Shown here piece by piece: positions 26,940-34,224 of a stretch of 64,000 nucleotides of DNA (its first letter is position 1; every line of letters begins with the position of its first letter). Location of the stretch: the IMG/VR virus record IMGVR_UViG_3300021962_007611, positions 1 to 64,000 of that record; one strand, written 5' to 3'. The translations under genes were made by a program, and so were the position numbers. The notes beneath the pieces are model-generated. The model was not told where the DNA came from and did not search any database. It worked only from the letters and a program-made list of their open reading frames with translations. Source of the stretch: a virus.

Positions 26940-27692
26940 ATGGCACTGTCTTGGATAACTCCACCCGGTCCTCTAGGGAGCATAAATGAAAGAGACAGGC
27001 AAGAAATAACATTACTTGCCTCGTCTAGCCAAGGCCCAGTTACCTTTTCTTTACAAGCAGGTAGTCTACCAAAAGGACTACGACTAGAATCAAATAAAAT
27101 CGTCGGAACCCCTTTTGAAGTTTCAAAGCCTACAACTTCTCGATTTGTTATCAGAGCTTCCGACGGAACAGAAAAGAAAGACAGAACATTTAGTATCGCA
27201 GTAGACGGCTATGACGAACCCAAGTGGGTCACCTCGGAAGGCCTATTACCAGTAGGACCAAATTCAACATTCTTTGTTCTAGATAATGACAAGGTAGATT
27301 TTCAGCTGATAGCTTTAGATCCCGATATGCCTGCTGGAGATACTATAGAATACTTCATACCTTACGACGGCGGAGAATTACCTCCTGGGTTAACGCTATC
27401 TAAATCAGGAAGAATATCGGGATTCACTGATCCTATTTTTGCTTTAGAATATAAAATTTATAGCGGAAATTATGATTTAAATCTTTTTGATTCAGAACCG
27501 TATGACCTAGGTACTAGACCTATTAACGGTTACGATAGTTTTACTTTTGACGAAAGGTCATTTGACTATTTCGACGAAACTGGATTTCCTAGAAGATTAA
27601 CAAGGTACTATCAATTTACTGTAGTTGCCACTGATGGTCTGTTTGAAGATCGAAGAAGCTTCCAGATATATGTAGTAGCGAAGATTTCTTAA
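26940..27692 (+). CDS. Ig-like (He_PIG) virion protein, N-terminal part of a split gene (250 aa)
   Basis: Two putative Ig/cadherin-like repeats are visible by the LPKGLRLESNKIVGTP and LPPGLTLSKSGRISGF motifs (He_PIG type), common in phage structural proteins. The frame ends at TAA 27690-27692. The -1 frame, open from 27647, reads SEDFLRSDNTI straight into the next gene, so the two appear to be one gene divided by a -1 shift near 27675-27679, by mutation, programmed frameshift or sequencing error. Confidence 0.75.
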   Translation: MALSWITPPGPLGSINERDRQEITLLASSSQGPVTFSLQAGSLPKGLRLESNKIVGTPFEVSKPTTSRFVIRASDGTEKKDRTFSIAVDGYDEPKWVTSEGLLPVGPNSTFFVLDNDKVDFQLIALDPDMPAGDTIEYFIPYDGGELPPGLTLSKSGRISGFTDPIFALEYKIYSGNYDLNLFDSEPYDLGTRPINGYDSFTFDERSFDYFDETGFPRRLTRYYQFTVVATDGLFEDRRSFQIYVVAKIS

Positions 27693-27709
27693 GATCCGAT
27701 AATACTATC

Positions 27710-29512
27710 ATGCAGGTCGGCACAGGCATATTCCGTGCTGATAACACCTATGTAAGAACACCAATTTGGATTACAGAAGAGGATCTCGGCATTCGGCGTG
27801 CCAATAATTATGTGACCATATACTTAGATGTGTTCGACCCGCCATCGATGCCCGGATACATTTCATATAGATACGAAACTCTAAATCCAGAATTTAAAGG
27901 AAAATCTGTTAGGATATTCAGAGACGAGACAGATTACATAGAAGTCGATATGATTCCAGATATTAAAGGTAATGTTGGACTTCCGAGAAAAAATCAAAAA
28001 TTTGCTGTGGCCAATGTATATAATTTCTTAGATAGTACCTTAGGAACCTATACGATAACTAACGTAGAAAAAATCGATGGCTACTCAGCAAGATACGGTA
28101 TTACATTCGATCCTAGTCTAGGCGAACGAGTCATTCAAGATGCTGAAATTATTTTTGGCAATGATAGTATTCTACCTCCGGGGTTGAGTCTAGACACTAT
28201 CACAGGAGAAATAGTTGGTAATCTTCCTTATCAACCAAGAGTGACCAAAGACTATCGATTTACTGTAAGTGCTGTTAACACCTACGACAATGGAGTATCT
28301 GCGTCGGCCCCGAGGACATTTAGCCTTAGAGTACTAGGAGAAATCGAAAGCGGTATAGTATGGATTTCGGACCGAGACATCGGGACAATAAGTCCTAACA
28401 AAAATAGTATGCTGTTTGTAAAAGCAGAATCAAAAATAAACGGAGGAAACGTTTTCTATAATCTGCGTTCTGGAGAGTTACCTCCGGGATTAAGATTGTT
28501 GCCGTCTGGCGAAATCTACGGAAAAGTAAATCAGATAGGCAACGAGACTACTCTCGGAATAACAAGATTTTATAACTGGGACGGAAGTTCTGCTAAAGAT
28601 TATACTACAACTACCTACGATAGTAATCTAACATCATTTGATAGAGTATATACTTTCATAATAGAAGCTAGAGATATCTTAAATTATGTAGAGAGTGCTA
28701 AGACATTCCAGATTACTGTATCTACTCAAGCTGATACAGTTTATAGTAATCTCTATTTTAAAGCATATCAAAAGAAGTCTAAAAGAGAAATCTGGAACAA
28801 TTTTATTTCAGATTTTTCAATATTCGTTCCTGAAAAAATTTATCGATACGGAGATCCTGCGTTCGGTATACAGGACGAGATTAAGATGTTAATGTTCGCA
28901 GGCATAGAAAGCAATAATGCCGAGACATTTGTACAATCTATGAGTAGGAATCATTACTTCAAAAGATTAAATTTCGGTCGAATAAAGAAAGCGGTAGCCA
29001 AGGATCAGACAACTCAAGAAATCATATATGAAATAGTGTATGTGGAAATCATTGATCCGTTGGTAAAAGATGGTAAAAGCATTTCTAGTGTGGTAAATCT
29101 TTCAGATACTATTAATAGTCCGTTTTTAGTGAACAGTAACAGAATAAATGTCAGTAGTAATATTCCATTAGCCAGCGATCAAGACTATCAACGCATCTTT
29201 CCAAATTCTATAAAGAATATGCGTAGACGTATCAAGGAAACTGGCGTAAGAGATAGATCTTACCTGCCGTTATGGATGCGGAGTATCCAGGAAGATCAGT
29301 TCGCCGAGCCTGGATTTGTCAGTGCTATGCCTTTGTGCTTTGCTAGACCGGGACAAGCAGACGACATAATATTAAACATAAAAAACAGTAATTTTGATTT
29401 TAAAGTATTAGATTTTGAAATCGATAGATATATCATAGATTCTTTAGACGGGGAAATAGAGGATAAATACCTCGCATTTCCAACATTTCAAGCAGAGAAA
29501 TTTAGACAATAA
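27710..29512 (+). CDS. Ig-like virion protein, C-terminal part of a split gene (600 aa)
   Basis: Further Ig-like modules: LPPGLSLDTITGEIVGNLPY near residues 154-173 and LPPGLRLLPSGEIYGKV near 258-274. The last 240 residues are a different, mixed alpha/beta region (HYFKRLNFGRIKKAV). No Shine-Dalgarno precedes the ATG, and the frame is open upstream to 27647 with convincing coding sequence, so translation probably continues from the upstream gene. Structural, possibly a baseplate or long fibre component. Confidence 0.75.
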   Translation: MQVGTGIFRADNTYVRTPIWITEEDLGIRRANNYVTIYLDVFDPPSMPGYISYRYETLNPEFKGKSVRIFRDETDYIEVDMIPDIKGNVGLPRKNQKFAVANVYNFLDSTLGTYTITNVEKIDGYSARYGITFDPSLGERVIQDAEIIFGNDSILPPGLSLDTITGEIVGNLPYQPRVTKDYRFTVSAVNTYDNGVSASAPRTFSLRVLGEIESGIVWISDRDIGTISPNKNSMLFVKAESKINGGNVFYNLRSGELPPGLRLLPSGEIYGKVNQIGNETTLGITRFYNWDGSSAKDYTTTTYDSNLTSFDRVYTFIIEARDILNYVESAKTFQITVSTQADTVYSNLYFKAYQKKSKREIWNNFISDFSIFVPEKIYRYGDPAFGIQDEIKMLMFAGIESNNAETFVQSMSRNHYFKRLNFGRIKKAVAKDQTTQEIIYEIVYVEIIDPLVKDGKSISSVVNLSDTINSPFLVNSNRINVSSNIPLASDQDYQRIFPNSIKNMRRRIKETGVRDRSYLPLWMRSIQEDQFAEPGFVSAMPLCFARPGQADDIILNIKNSNFDFKVLDFEIDRYIIDSLDGEIEDKYLAFPTFQAEKFRQ

Positions 29513-29515
29513 ATA
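29508..29515 (+). promoter_or_regulatory. Late promoter
   Basis: AATAAATAC, 21 bases before ATG 29537. A second copy, GATAAATAC, lies at 29462 in the upstream coding sequence. Confidence 0.5.
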
Positions 29516-29536
29516 CCAGTACAGCGGAGATAAAAC

Positions 29537-30127
29537 ATGCCAAGGACAAGTAACGTAAACGCAGGGCCAATCGACAATGAGTATCCTGTCGCCGGCGTAG
29601 ACAACGATACGCAGGGATTTAGGGACAATTTTACCTACATCAAGACTGCATTCGGTGCGACCAAAACAGAATTAGAAGAATTATTAAATTACACAGCCAG
29701 AACTGATGTTGACAACAGTTTTAACAGTAAAATTATTTCAAATGCTGTATTCAAACAGAATCAAAGCAGTCTAAACAACTATGGTACTGGATCTGGGGTT
29801 AGCAACCGGATCGATATTAATTTTGGAAATGCCGACTATCAAGTTTATAGACTAAACGATGATGTCACTTTTGAATTTGAAGGTTTTTCAAATGATAATG
29901 TGAACAAAGTAATAATCGAATTACTGTCCGACGGCGGTACTTATACTGTAGATTTTTTTACCGATGGCGCTTATCCTATCAAGAAAAGCAGCAACTTTCC
30001 AACATCATTGACTGTATCTAGTACCTCAAATCCAATATTGATCGAGATCATTACTAGAGCAAAAAGTCAAGATCCAGGTTCATTAGGAAGAACCGTGTTC
30101 CTTAACTATCTAGGGCAATTTGAATAA
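29537..30127 (+). CDS. Virion protein (196 aa)
   Basis: The N terminus (YPVAGVDNDTQGFRDNFTYI, residues about 15-34) is a variant of the docking-type motif shared with the giant fibre and the 239-aa protein. The C-terminal half is beta-rich (TFEFEGFSNDNVNKVIIELL). It resembles a conserved structural protein of T4-like marine phages. AGCGGAGA precedes ATG. Last large gene of the tail-fibre run; its stop overlaps the next ATG. Confidence 0.72.
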   Translation: MPRTSNVNAGPIDNEYPVAGVDNDTQGFRDNFTYIKTAFGATKTELEELLNYTARTDVDNSFNSKIISNAVFKQNQSSLNNYGTGSGVSNRIDINFGNADYQVYRLNDDVTFEFEGFSNDNVNKVIIELLSDGGTYTVDFFTDGAYPIKKSSNFPTSLTVSSTSNPILIEIITRAKSQDPGSLGRTVFLNYLGQFE

Positions 30128-30366
30128 TGCTACATCCGCTTGAGGGAGATCTGAGTCAGTTAACGGATTCTGAGGTCGAATCCAAACTACATGAGTTGAC
30201 TAGAAAATTTTATCAAGCATCTCGTTTGGGAAGCCAAGATCTATTGACACAACTGTCAACATTTGTTACAATATATAAAGAAGAATTGCGTAAGCGACAG
30301 GCTAAAGCACTTTCTAACAATAATGTAACTAATGAGGACTTAGGTCAATTTATCAATGTCGATTAA
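30127..30366 (+). CDS. Small helical hypothetical protein (79 aa)
   Basis: Predicted largely helical (VESKLHELTRKFYQASRLGS). It begins in the stop of the virion gene (TAATG). A good sigma70 promoter lies inside it (30244-30272), so it marks the border between late structural and early genes. Function unknown; similar small proteins occur next to fibre genes in related phages (recalled). Confidence 0.7.
   Translation: MLHPLEGDLSQLTDSEVESKLHELTRKFYQASRLGSQDLLTQLSTFVTIYKEELRKRQAKALSNNNVTNEDLGQFINVD
30244..30272 (+). promoter_or_regulatory. Sigma70 early promoter with palindromic -35 region
   Basis: TTGACA (30244-30249), 17-base spacer, TACAAT (30267-30272). The -35 box is the left arm of the inverted repeat TTGACACAACTGTCAA, a possible repressor site. 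It would drive the early operon from 30356. Confidence 0.65.
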
Positions 30367-30829
30367 TACAGACGAAAATTTATTACAGGGAATACTAAAG
30401 TTTGGTCCAGGAATCTTGGAACATTGCCTTGTAGATAAGAATAATCCAAATATTGAAAATTATTTAGAAAGGATAATGGAAGAAAAACTTCCTTATCCTT
30501 CTGTTCTTACGGAGGAGCCGAAACAAAGAAATTGGTTCATGCCAGCAGAATATCGAGATTTGGACATAGAGAGCTTCTTGGTAGATCAATGCCCGAAAGA
30601 GAACTACGATCGTCTCATTGAAGAATTAGAATTATATAAAAAACATGACATGCTAGACATACTCAAAGTCATGAAATATTTGGTAGATACACTGAGATCT
30701 AACAAAATAGTATGGGGAGTAGGTAGGGGAAGTTCCGTTTCTAGCTACTGTTTGTATCTAATAGGTATACATAAGATAGATAGCGTTAAATATAAACTAC
30801 CTATAACCGACTTCTTTAAAGGAGAATAA
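30356..30829 (+). CDS. C-family DNA polymerase III alpha-like fragment (157 aa)
   Basis: The C-terminal half (YDRLIEELELYKKHDMLDIL, then IVWGVGRGSSVSSYCLYLIG) matches the palm start of bacterial DnaE, where [20 protein letters not shown] binds the incoming nucleotide; LIGIHKIDSVKYKLPITDFF matches the following LGITDIDPLKYDLLFERF. The protein stops before the catalytic Asp-x-Asp, and no PHP domain is present. It cannot be a polymerase alone. It could modulate host Pol III or be a remnant. This phage has its own B-family polymerase. Confidence 0.75.
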   Translation: MSINTDENLLQGILKFGPGILEHCLVDKNNPNIENYLERIMEEKLPYPSVLTEEPKQRNWFMPAEYRDLDIESFLVDQCPKENYDRLIEELELYKKHDMLDILKVMKYLVDTLRSNKIVWGVGRGSSVSSYCLYLIGIHKIDSVKYKLPITDFFKGE

Positions 30830-30830
30830 A

Positions 30831-30932
30831 ATGTCAAAACGAAATAGTCCGCAAAACGTAGCAAAAAGACACGCCAAAAGAATGTTAGAAGGTAGAAAAG
30901 TGGCGAAAACAAGACTTAAAAAGAGGAAATAA
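30831..30932 (+). CDS. Tiny basic peptide (33 aa)
   Basis: A good AAAGGAG site precedes the ATG, and the frame fits exactly between its neighbours. About half of the residues are Lys or Arg (AKRHAKRMLEGRKVAKTRLK), suggesting nucleic-acid binding. Function unknown. Confidence 0.65.
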   Translation: MSKRNSPQNVAKRHAKRMLEGRKVAKTRLKKRK

Positions 30933-30934
30933 TC

Positions 30935-31156
30935 ATGGGAAAAACCTATAGAACTATGCAGGGCAAAGAAATTGATATGGAAAAACTAGCCCTATTAAAC
31001 GAACTAACTCCAGCAGTAGGAAACGTTAGAGTTAACGCTCGAGGTGACGAATTAGGTCCAGGAGGCAAAATCGTCCGATCACGAGAAGACATCGTGTCAG
31101 ACTATTATGAAAAAAATCCTAAGAATGTAAGAGCAGAAAAAAAAGCTAAGGAATAA
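30935..31156 (+). CDS. Conserved-looking hypothetical protein (73 aa)
   Basis: The sequence MGKTYRTMQGKEIDMEKL and VGNVRVNARGDELGPGGKIV look like a family common in T4-like phages (recalled), basic with a Gly-rich centre. It sits two bases after the basic peptide and immediately before the co-chaperonin. Function unknown. Confidence 0.7.
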   Translation: MGKTYRTMQGKEIDMEKLALLNELTPAVGNVRVNARGDELGPGGKIVRSREDIVSDYYEKNPKNVRAEKKAKE

Positions 31157-31157
31157 A

Positions 31158-31517
31158 ATGTCAGCTTTCGAACCTAAAAAAATAAAAATCAAAGCAATCC
31201 GCGATCATGTCATAGTCGCCGATATGGATTTTGGTGAACAAAAAACCAGCTCTGGTATTATTTTAAAGTCCGACGACGGAAAAGTTCATGGTATCAAATC
31301 TCGTTGGGGGAAAGTATATGCCGTGGGTCCTGAACAAGACGATGTTAAAGTAGGACAATGGGTCTTAGTAGAACACGGTAGATGGACCAGGGGCATGGAA
31401 ATTGACGACGGCGATGGCGTAAAGACTATTCGTAAAGTCGAAACGAGTTCTATGCTGGCTGTTTCTGATGAGCCACCAACTTCTGATGATCTTTTCATTC
31501 CTCTGGTAAACTCTTAA
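31158..31517 (+). CDS. GroES/gp31-like co-chaperonin (119 aa)
   Basis: Fold signature of Cpn10: KAIRDHVIVADMDFGEQKTS, then SGIILKSDDGKVHG as the mobile-loop region, RWGKVYAVGP and VGQWVLVEHGRW. In T4, gp31 replaces GroES for folding the major capsid protein. The roof loop differs from bacterial GroES. It is an early-operon gene, coupled to the next gene by overlapping stop and start. Confidence 0.85.
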   Translation: MSAFEPKKIKIKAIRDHVIVADMDFGEQKTSSGIILKSDDGKVHGIKSRWGKVYAVGPEQDDVKVGQWVLVEHGRWTRGMEIDDGDGVKTIRKVETSSMLAVSDEPPTSDDLFIPLVNS

Positions 31518-31759
31518 TGGGCTTCAAGAAAAATTGGGACGCAGCTGATATAGCCAATCAGCTGCATTCTCTAGCAAGAGAATGTGCCAGTCCCTATAAC
31601 GATGGATTCACATCGTTTGAATGTAAAAAAGATTTATACCTTATTAAAAAAATAGTCGACAGTGCTCTAGCCGATGCTCCTGATTTTGGTGAATTAGAAC
31701 AACGTTGGTTAAAAGAGCAAGAACAAAAATCATTGATAAAAATTCTCAAGGAGTCATAA
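31517..31759 (+). CDS. Hypothetical protein (80 aa)
   Basis: Helical, slightly acidic protein (SLARECASPYNDGFTSFECK). A perfect 9-bp inverted repeat with a 7-base loop (31541-31565) lies in its first codons. It starts in the stop of the co-chaperonin gene and overlaps the MazG start by one base. No family recognised with confidence. Confidence 0.7.
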   Translation: MGFKKNWDAADIANQLHSLARECASPYNDGFTSFECKKDLYLIKKIVDSALADAPDFGELEQRWLKEQEQKSLIKILKES

Positions 31760-32124
31760 TGACCAATCCATTCCGGGATCAAGAAAAGTTCATGCGAGCT
31801 TGCGATCAAACAGTAGGTGATTTTAATCAAGATCAATTTAAACTTTATATCAAATTAATGGAAGAAGAGTGGAAAGAACTTAAAGTAGCCATTGATAATA
31901 ATGATAGACTAGAAACACTAGACGCCCTTTTAGATTTCATTGTCGTCACTGTGGGTGCTATACACAGTGGAGGTTACGACGGTGAAGGCGGCTGGAAAGA
32001 AGTTATCGGTACCAACCTTGCTAAAATTGACAAAGAAACCGGCAAGGTGCGTAAGCGTGAAGATGGCAAGGTATTGAAACCTCTAGGATGGACACCACCG
32101 GATCTTAATCCCTATGTAAAATGA
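31759..32124 (+). CDS. MazG-like NTP pyrophosphohydrolase (121 aa)
   Basis: EEEWKELKVAIDNNDRLETL followed by DALLDFIVVTVGAIHSGGY is the ExxE12-28ExxD-type helical metal site of all-alpha NTP pyrophosphatases. Such enzymes hydrolyse (d)NTPs or related nucleotides, and in marine phages have been proposed to act on stress nucleotides or nucleotide pools. The start at ATG 31759 overlaps the upstream stop; an earlier in-frame ATG at 31705 would lie inside the neighbour. Confidence 0.82.
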   Translation: MTNPFRDQEKFMRACDQTVGDFNQDQFKLYIKLMEEEWKELKVAIDNNDRLETLDALLDFIVVTVGAIHSGGYDGEGGWKEVIGTNLAKIDKETGKVRKREDGKVLKPLGWTPPDLNPYVK

Positions 32125-32876
32125 AAAAATTAATACTGATAGCGATATCAGTATTAATGATTTCAACGGCCCATGCGAATGGGCCTTCTCATTTAGTACT
32201 TGATATCTCTGAAAAAGAAACTATATCATCTGTCGCCGATGATAAAGTTAGACCTATTGCGTCCATTACTAAATTGATGACTGCTCTAATTATCGTAGAA
32301 TCAAATATAACGATGAATGAGGAAGTTGACTACAAGGGCGGTATATGGCGAAGCAAGAGAGTAAAAAGATCCGACCTCCTCGAATCGCTATTAATCAAAA
32401 GCGATAATCAGGCAGCAGAAGCATTAGCGGCATCCTTCCCCGGTGGTAAAGAGCTGTTTGTTGCTTTCATGAATATCAAAGCTAAACAGCTAGGCATGAA
32501 AAACACACAGTTTGAGGATCCTAGTGGGTTGGGAAGTCATAACTTAAGTACAGCTAGGGATCTCGCTATTTTGGTAATAAAGGCCTACGAGCATCCAGAA
32601 ATTAGTAATACATCGTCATCTAAATTTTTCAAAGTAGAAATCAAAAAGAAAAGAAAAATTACCTATATGTCAGTCGGTAACACCAATAATGCGTTGTTAA
32701 ATTTATTCGATAATATCACTTTGAGCAAAACTGGATATACAAATCCTGCGGGACGCTGTTTGGCATTAATAGTTGAGAAAAATAATAAAAAGTATGCTAT
32801 AATAATACTAGGAGAAAGAACTTCTGGCGATAGATTTTATCGTGCTAGAAATTTAATTAATATGGTATCAGAATGA
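32121..32876 (+). CDS. Secreted D-alanyl-D-alanine carboxypeptidase-like enzyme (251 aa)
   Basis: A signal peptide (residues 1-19, ending STAHA) directs export. All three penicillin-binding-protein motifs are present: SITK (48-51, nucleophile Ser), SDN (94-96) and KTG (203-205). ARDLAILVIKAY and PSGLGSHNLSTA match PBP5/6-type peptidases. It lacks the C-terminal membrane anchor of PBP5, so it may be free in the periplasm and trim stem peptides. Two strong hairpins lie in the signal-peptide codons. It is in the early operon, not with the lysis genes. Confidence 0.88.
   Translation: MKKLILIAISVLMISTAHANGPSHLVLDISEKETISSVADDKVRPIASITKLMTALIIVESNITMNEEVDYKGGIWRSKRVKRSDLLESLLIKSDNQAAEALAASFPGGKELFVAFMNIKAKQLGMKNTQFEDPSGLGSHNLSTARDLAILVIKAYEHPEISNTSSSKFFKVEIKKKRKITYMSVGNTNNALLNLFDNITLSKTGYTNPAGRCLALIVEKNNKKYAIIILGERTSGDRFYRARNLINMVSE
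32129..32158 (+). promoter_or_regulatory. Perfect 13-bp hairpin with GCGA tetraloop in CDS
   Basis: ATTAATACTGATA and its exact complement TATCAGTATTAAT flank GCGA, a GNRA-type tetraloop. It starts eight bases after the ATG of the DD-peptidase, close enough to limit ribosome loading. Confidence 0.6.
32168..32185 (+). promoter_or_regulatory. Second GCGA-tetraloop hairpin in CDS
   Basis: GGCCCAT, GCGA, ATGGGCC: a perfect 7-bp GC-rich stem nine bases after the first hairpin, with the same tetraloop. Confidence 0.55.
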
Positions 32877-33307
32877 AAAAAGGTTTTACATGTTCAACAT
32901 TTGATCTGTTTCACGCAGGTCATATAATGATGCTCAAAGAAGCAAAGACCCAATGCGATTATCTAATCGTAGGTCTTCAAACTGATCCAACTATCGATCG
33001 TCCAACCGAAAAAAATAAACCAATCCAAAGTATATTCGAACGATATGAGCAGCTCAAAGCCTGTAAGTATATTGACGAAATCCTAGTCTACGAAACAGAA
33101 CAAGATCTTGTAAACATCTTGCTTTCTTATCCTATTAATGTTAGAATACTAGGTGAAGAATATGAAAATAAGAATTTCACTGGACGAAACGAATGTTACG
33201 ATCGAGGTATTGAGCTGTATTTTAACAAAAGAGAACATAATTTTTCAACCAGTGAATTGCGGCAGAGAGTGATTGCTGCCGAAGTTAACAAGGGATTAAA
33301 ACAATGA
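32873..33307 (+). CDS. Glycerol-3-phosphate/choline cytidylyltransferase-like protein (144 aa)
   Basis: Nucleotidyltransferase signature: STFDLFHAGHIMML with HAGH at 14-17, DYLIVGLQTDP, and a C-terminal STSELRQRV in place of ISTTxIR. Size matches TagD-type cytidylyltransferases that make CDP-activated alcohols. Substrate cannot be fixed from sequence. It overlaps both neighbours by four bases, so it is tightly coupled to the DD-peptidase and gp44. Confidence 0.8.
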   Translation: MKKGFTCSTFDLFHAGHIMMLKEAKTQCDYLIVGLQTDPTIDRPTEKNKPIQSIFERYEQLKACKYIDEILVYETEQDLVNILLSYPINVRILGEEYENKNFTGRNECYDRGIELYFNKREHNFSTSELRQRVIAAEVNKGLKQ

Positions 33308-34224
33308 AAGAACTATGGGTAGAAAAGTATCGACCTAAAAGCATTGATGGGTATGTGTTTAGAGACGGCCATCAACGCAAACAAGTAGAGACATGGATCA
33401 AAGATAAGAGCTTGCCGCATCTGCTACTCAGCGGTAGTGCCGGAATTGGTAAGACTACCCTAGCTAAAATTCTTATCAATGAGATAGGTATCGAAGAATA
33501 TGACATTTTAGAAATCAACGCATCACGTACTAACAGCGTTGAAGATGTCCGAGACAAAATTACTAACTTTGTTCAAATGATTCCGTTTGGACCTTTTAAG
33601 GTGGTGTTATTAGATGAAGCTGATTATCTTAGTCCGAATGCTCAGGCAGCGTTACGTGGGGTCATGGAGGAGTATCACTCAACTGCTCGTTTCATCCTCA
33701 CCTGTAACTACCCTAATCGCATTATCCCTGCTTTACATTCACGATGTCAAGGATTTCACGTTGAGCGAACGGATCTTACTGAGTTTACCGCTCGTGTTGC
33801 TACTATTCTTGTTGAAGAGACTGTGGAGTTCGATCTTGAAACGTTAGACAATTATGTCAAAGTAACTTATCCCGATCTTAGAAAATGTATCAATCTTATT
33901 CAACAAAACGTCCAAGAAGGAAAACTCTTGGCTCCTAACAAAGGAGATCAAGGCGAATCTGACTGGAAGTTCGATATGGTCGAGTTATTCAAGGCAGGAA
34001 AAATCGCAGAAGCACGTAAAATGCTCTGCGGCAAGTTACGTGCTGAAGAAATGGAAGAAGTCTATCGTTGGCTTTATGATAATCTCACTATCTTCGGTGA
34101 CGAACAAAAACAAGATTCTGCTATCCTTATTATCAAACAAGGATTAGTAGATCATACATTAATCTCCGATCCGGAGATTAATCTCAGTGCCACTCTAGTT
34201 AAACTAGCAAAATTAACAGCATGA
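33304..34224 (+). CDS. 44: Sliding clamp loader subunit gp44 (306 aa)
   Basis: AAA+ ATPase of the RFC/DnaX family: WVEKYRPKSIDGYVF, Walker A GSAGIGKT (44-51), Walker B VVLLDEAD (100-107), sensor-1 ILTCNYPNRI and arginine finger SRC (146-148). With gp62 it opens the gp45 clamp. Length is close to T4 gp44 (319 aa). gp62 is not recognised nearby. Overlaps dCMP deaminase by four bases. A perfect 11-bp inverted repeat lies in its last codons. Confidence 0.93.
   Translation: MKELWVEKYRPKSIDGYVFRDGHQRKQVETWIKDKSLPHLLLSGSAGIGKTTLAKILINEIGIEEYDILEINASRTNSVEDVRDKITNFVQMIPFGPFKVVLLDEADYLSPNAQAALRGVMEEYHSTARFILTCNYPNRIIPALHSRCQGFHVERTDLTEFTARVATILVEETVEFDLETLDNYVKVTYPDLRKCINLIQQNVQEGKLLAPNKGDQGESDWKFDMVELFKAGKIAEARKMLCGKLRAEEMEEVYRWLYDNLTIFGDEQKQDSAILIIKQGLVDHTLISDPEINLSATLVKLAKLTA
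34158..34182 (+). repeat. Perfect 11-bp inverted repeat near the gp44 3' end
   Basis: ATTAATCTCCG, ATC, CGGAGATTAAT. It ends 39 bases before the dCMP deaminase ATG and has no T-run after it, so it is not a normal terminator. Possible mRNA-processing or translational element. Confidence 0.45.

Noticed and set aside
32801-32806. TATAAT near the end of the DD-peptidase gene
   Set aside because: The only -35-like TTGAGA is 19 bases away and the sequence is simple A/T-rich coding.
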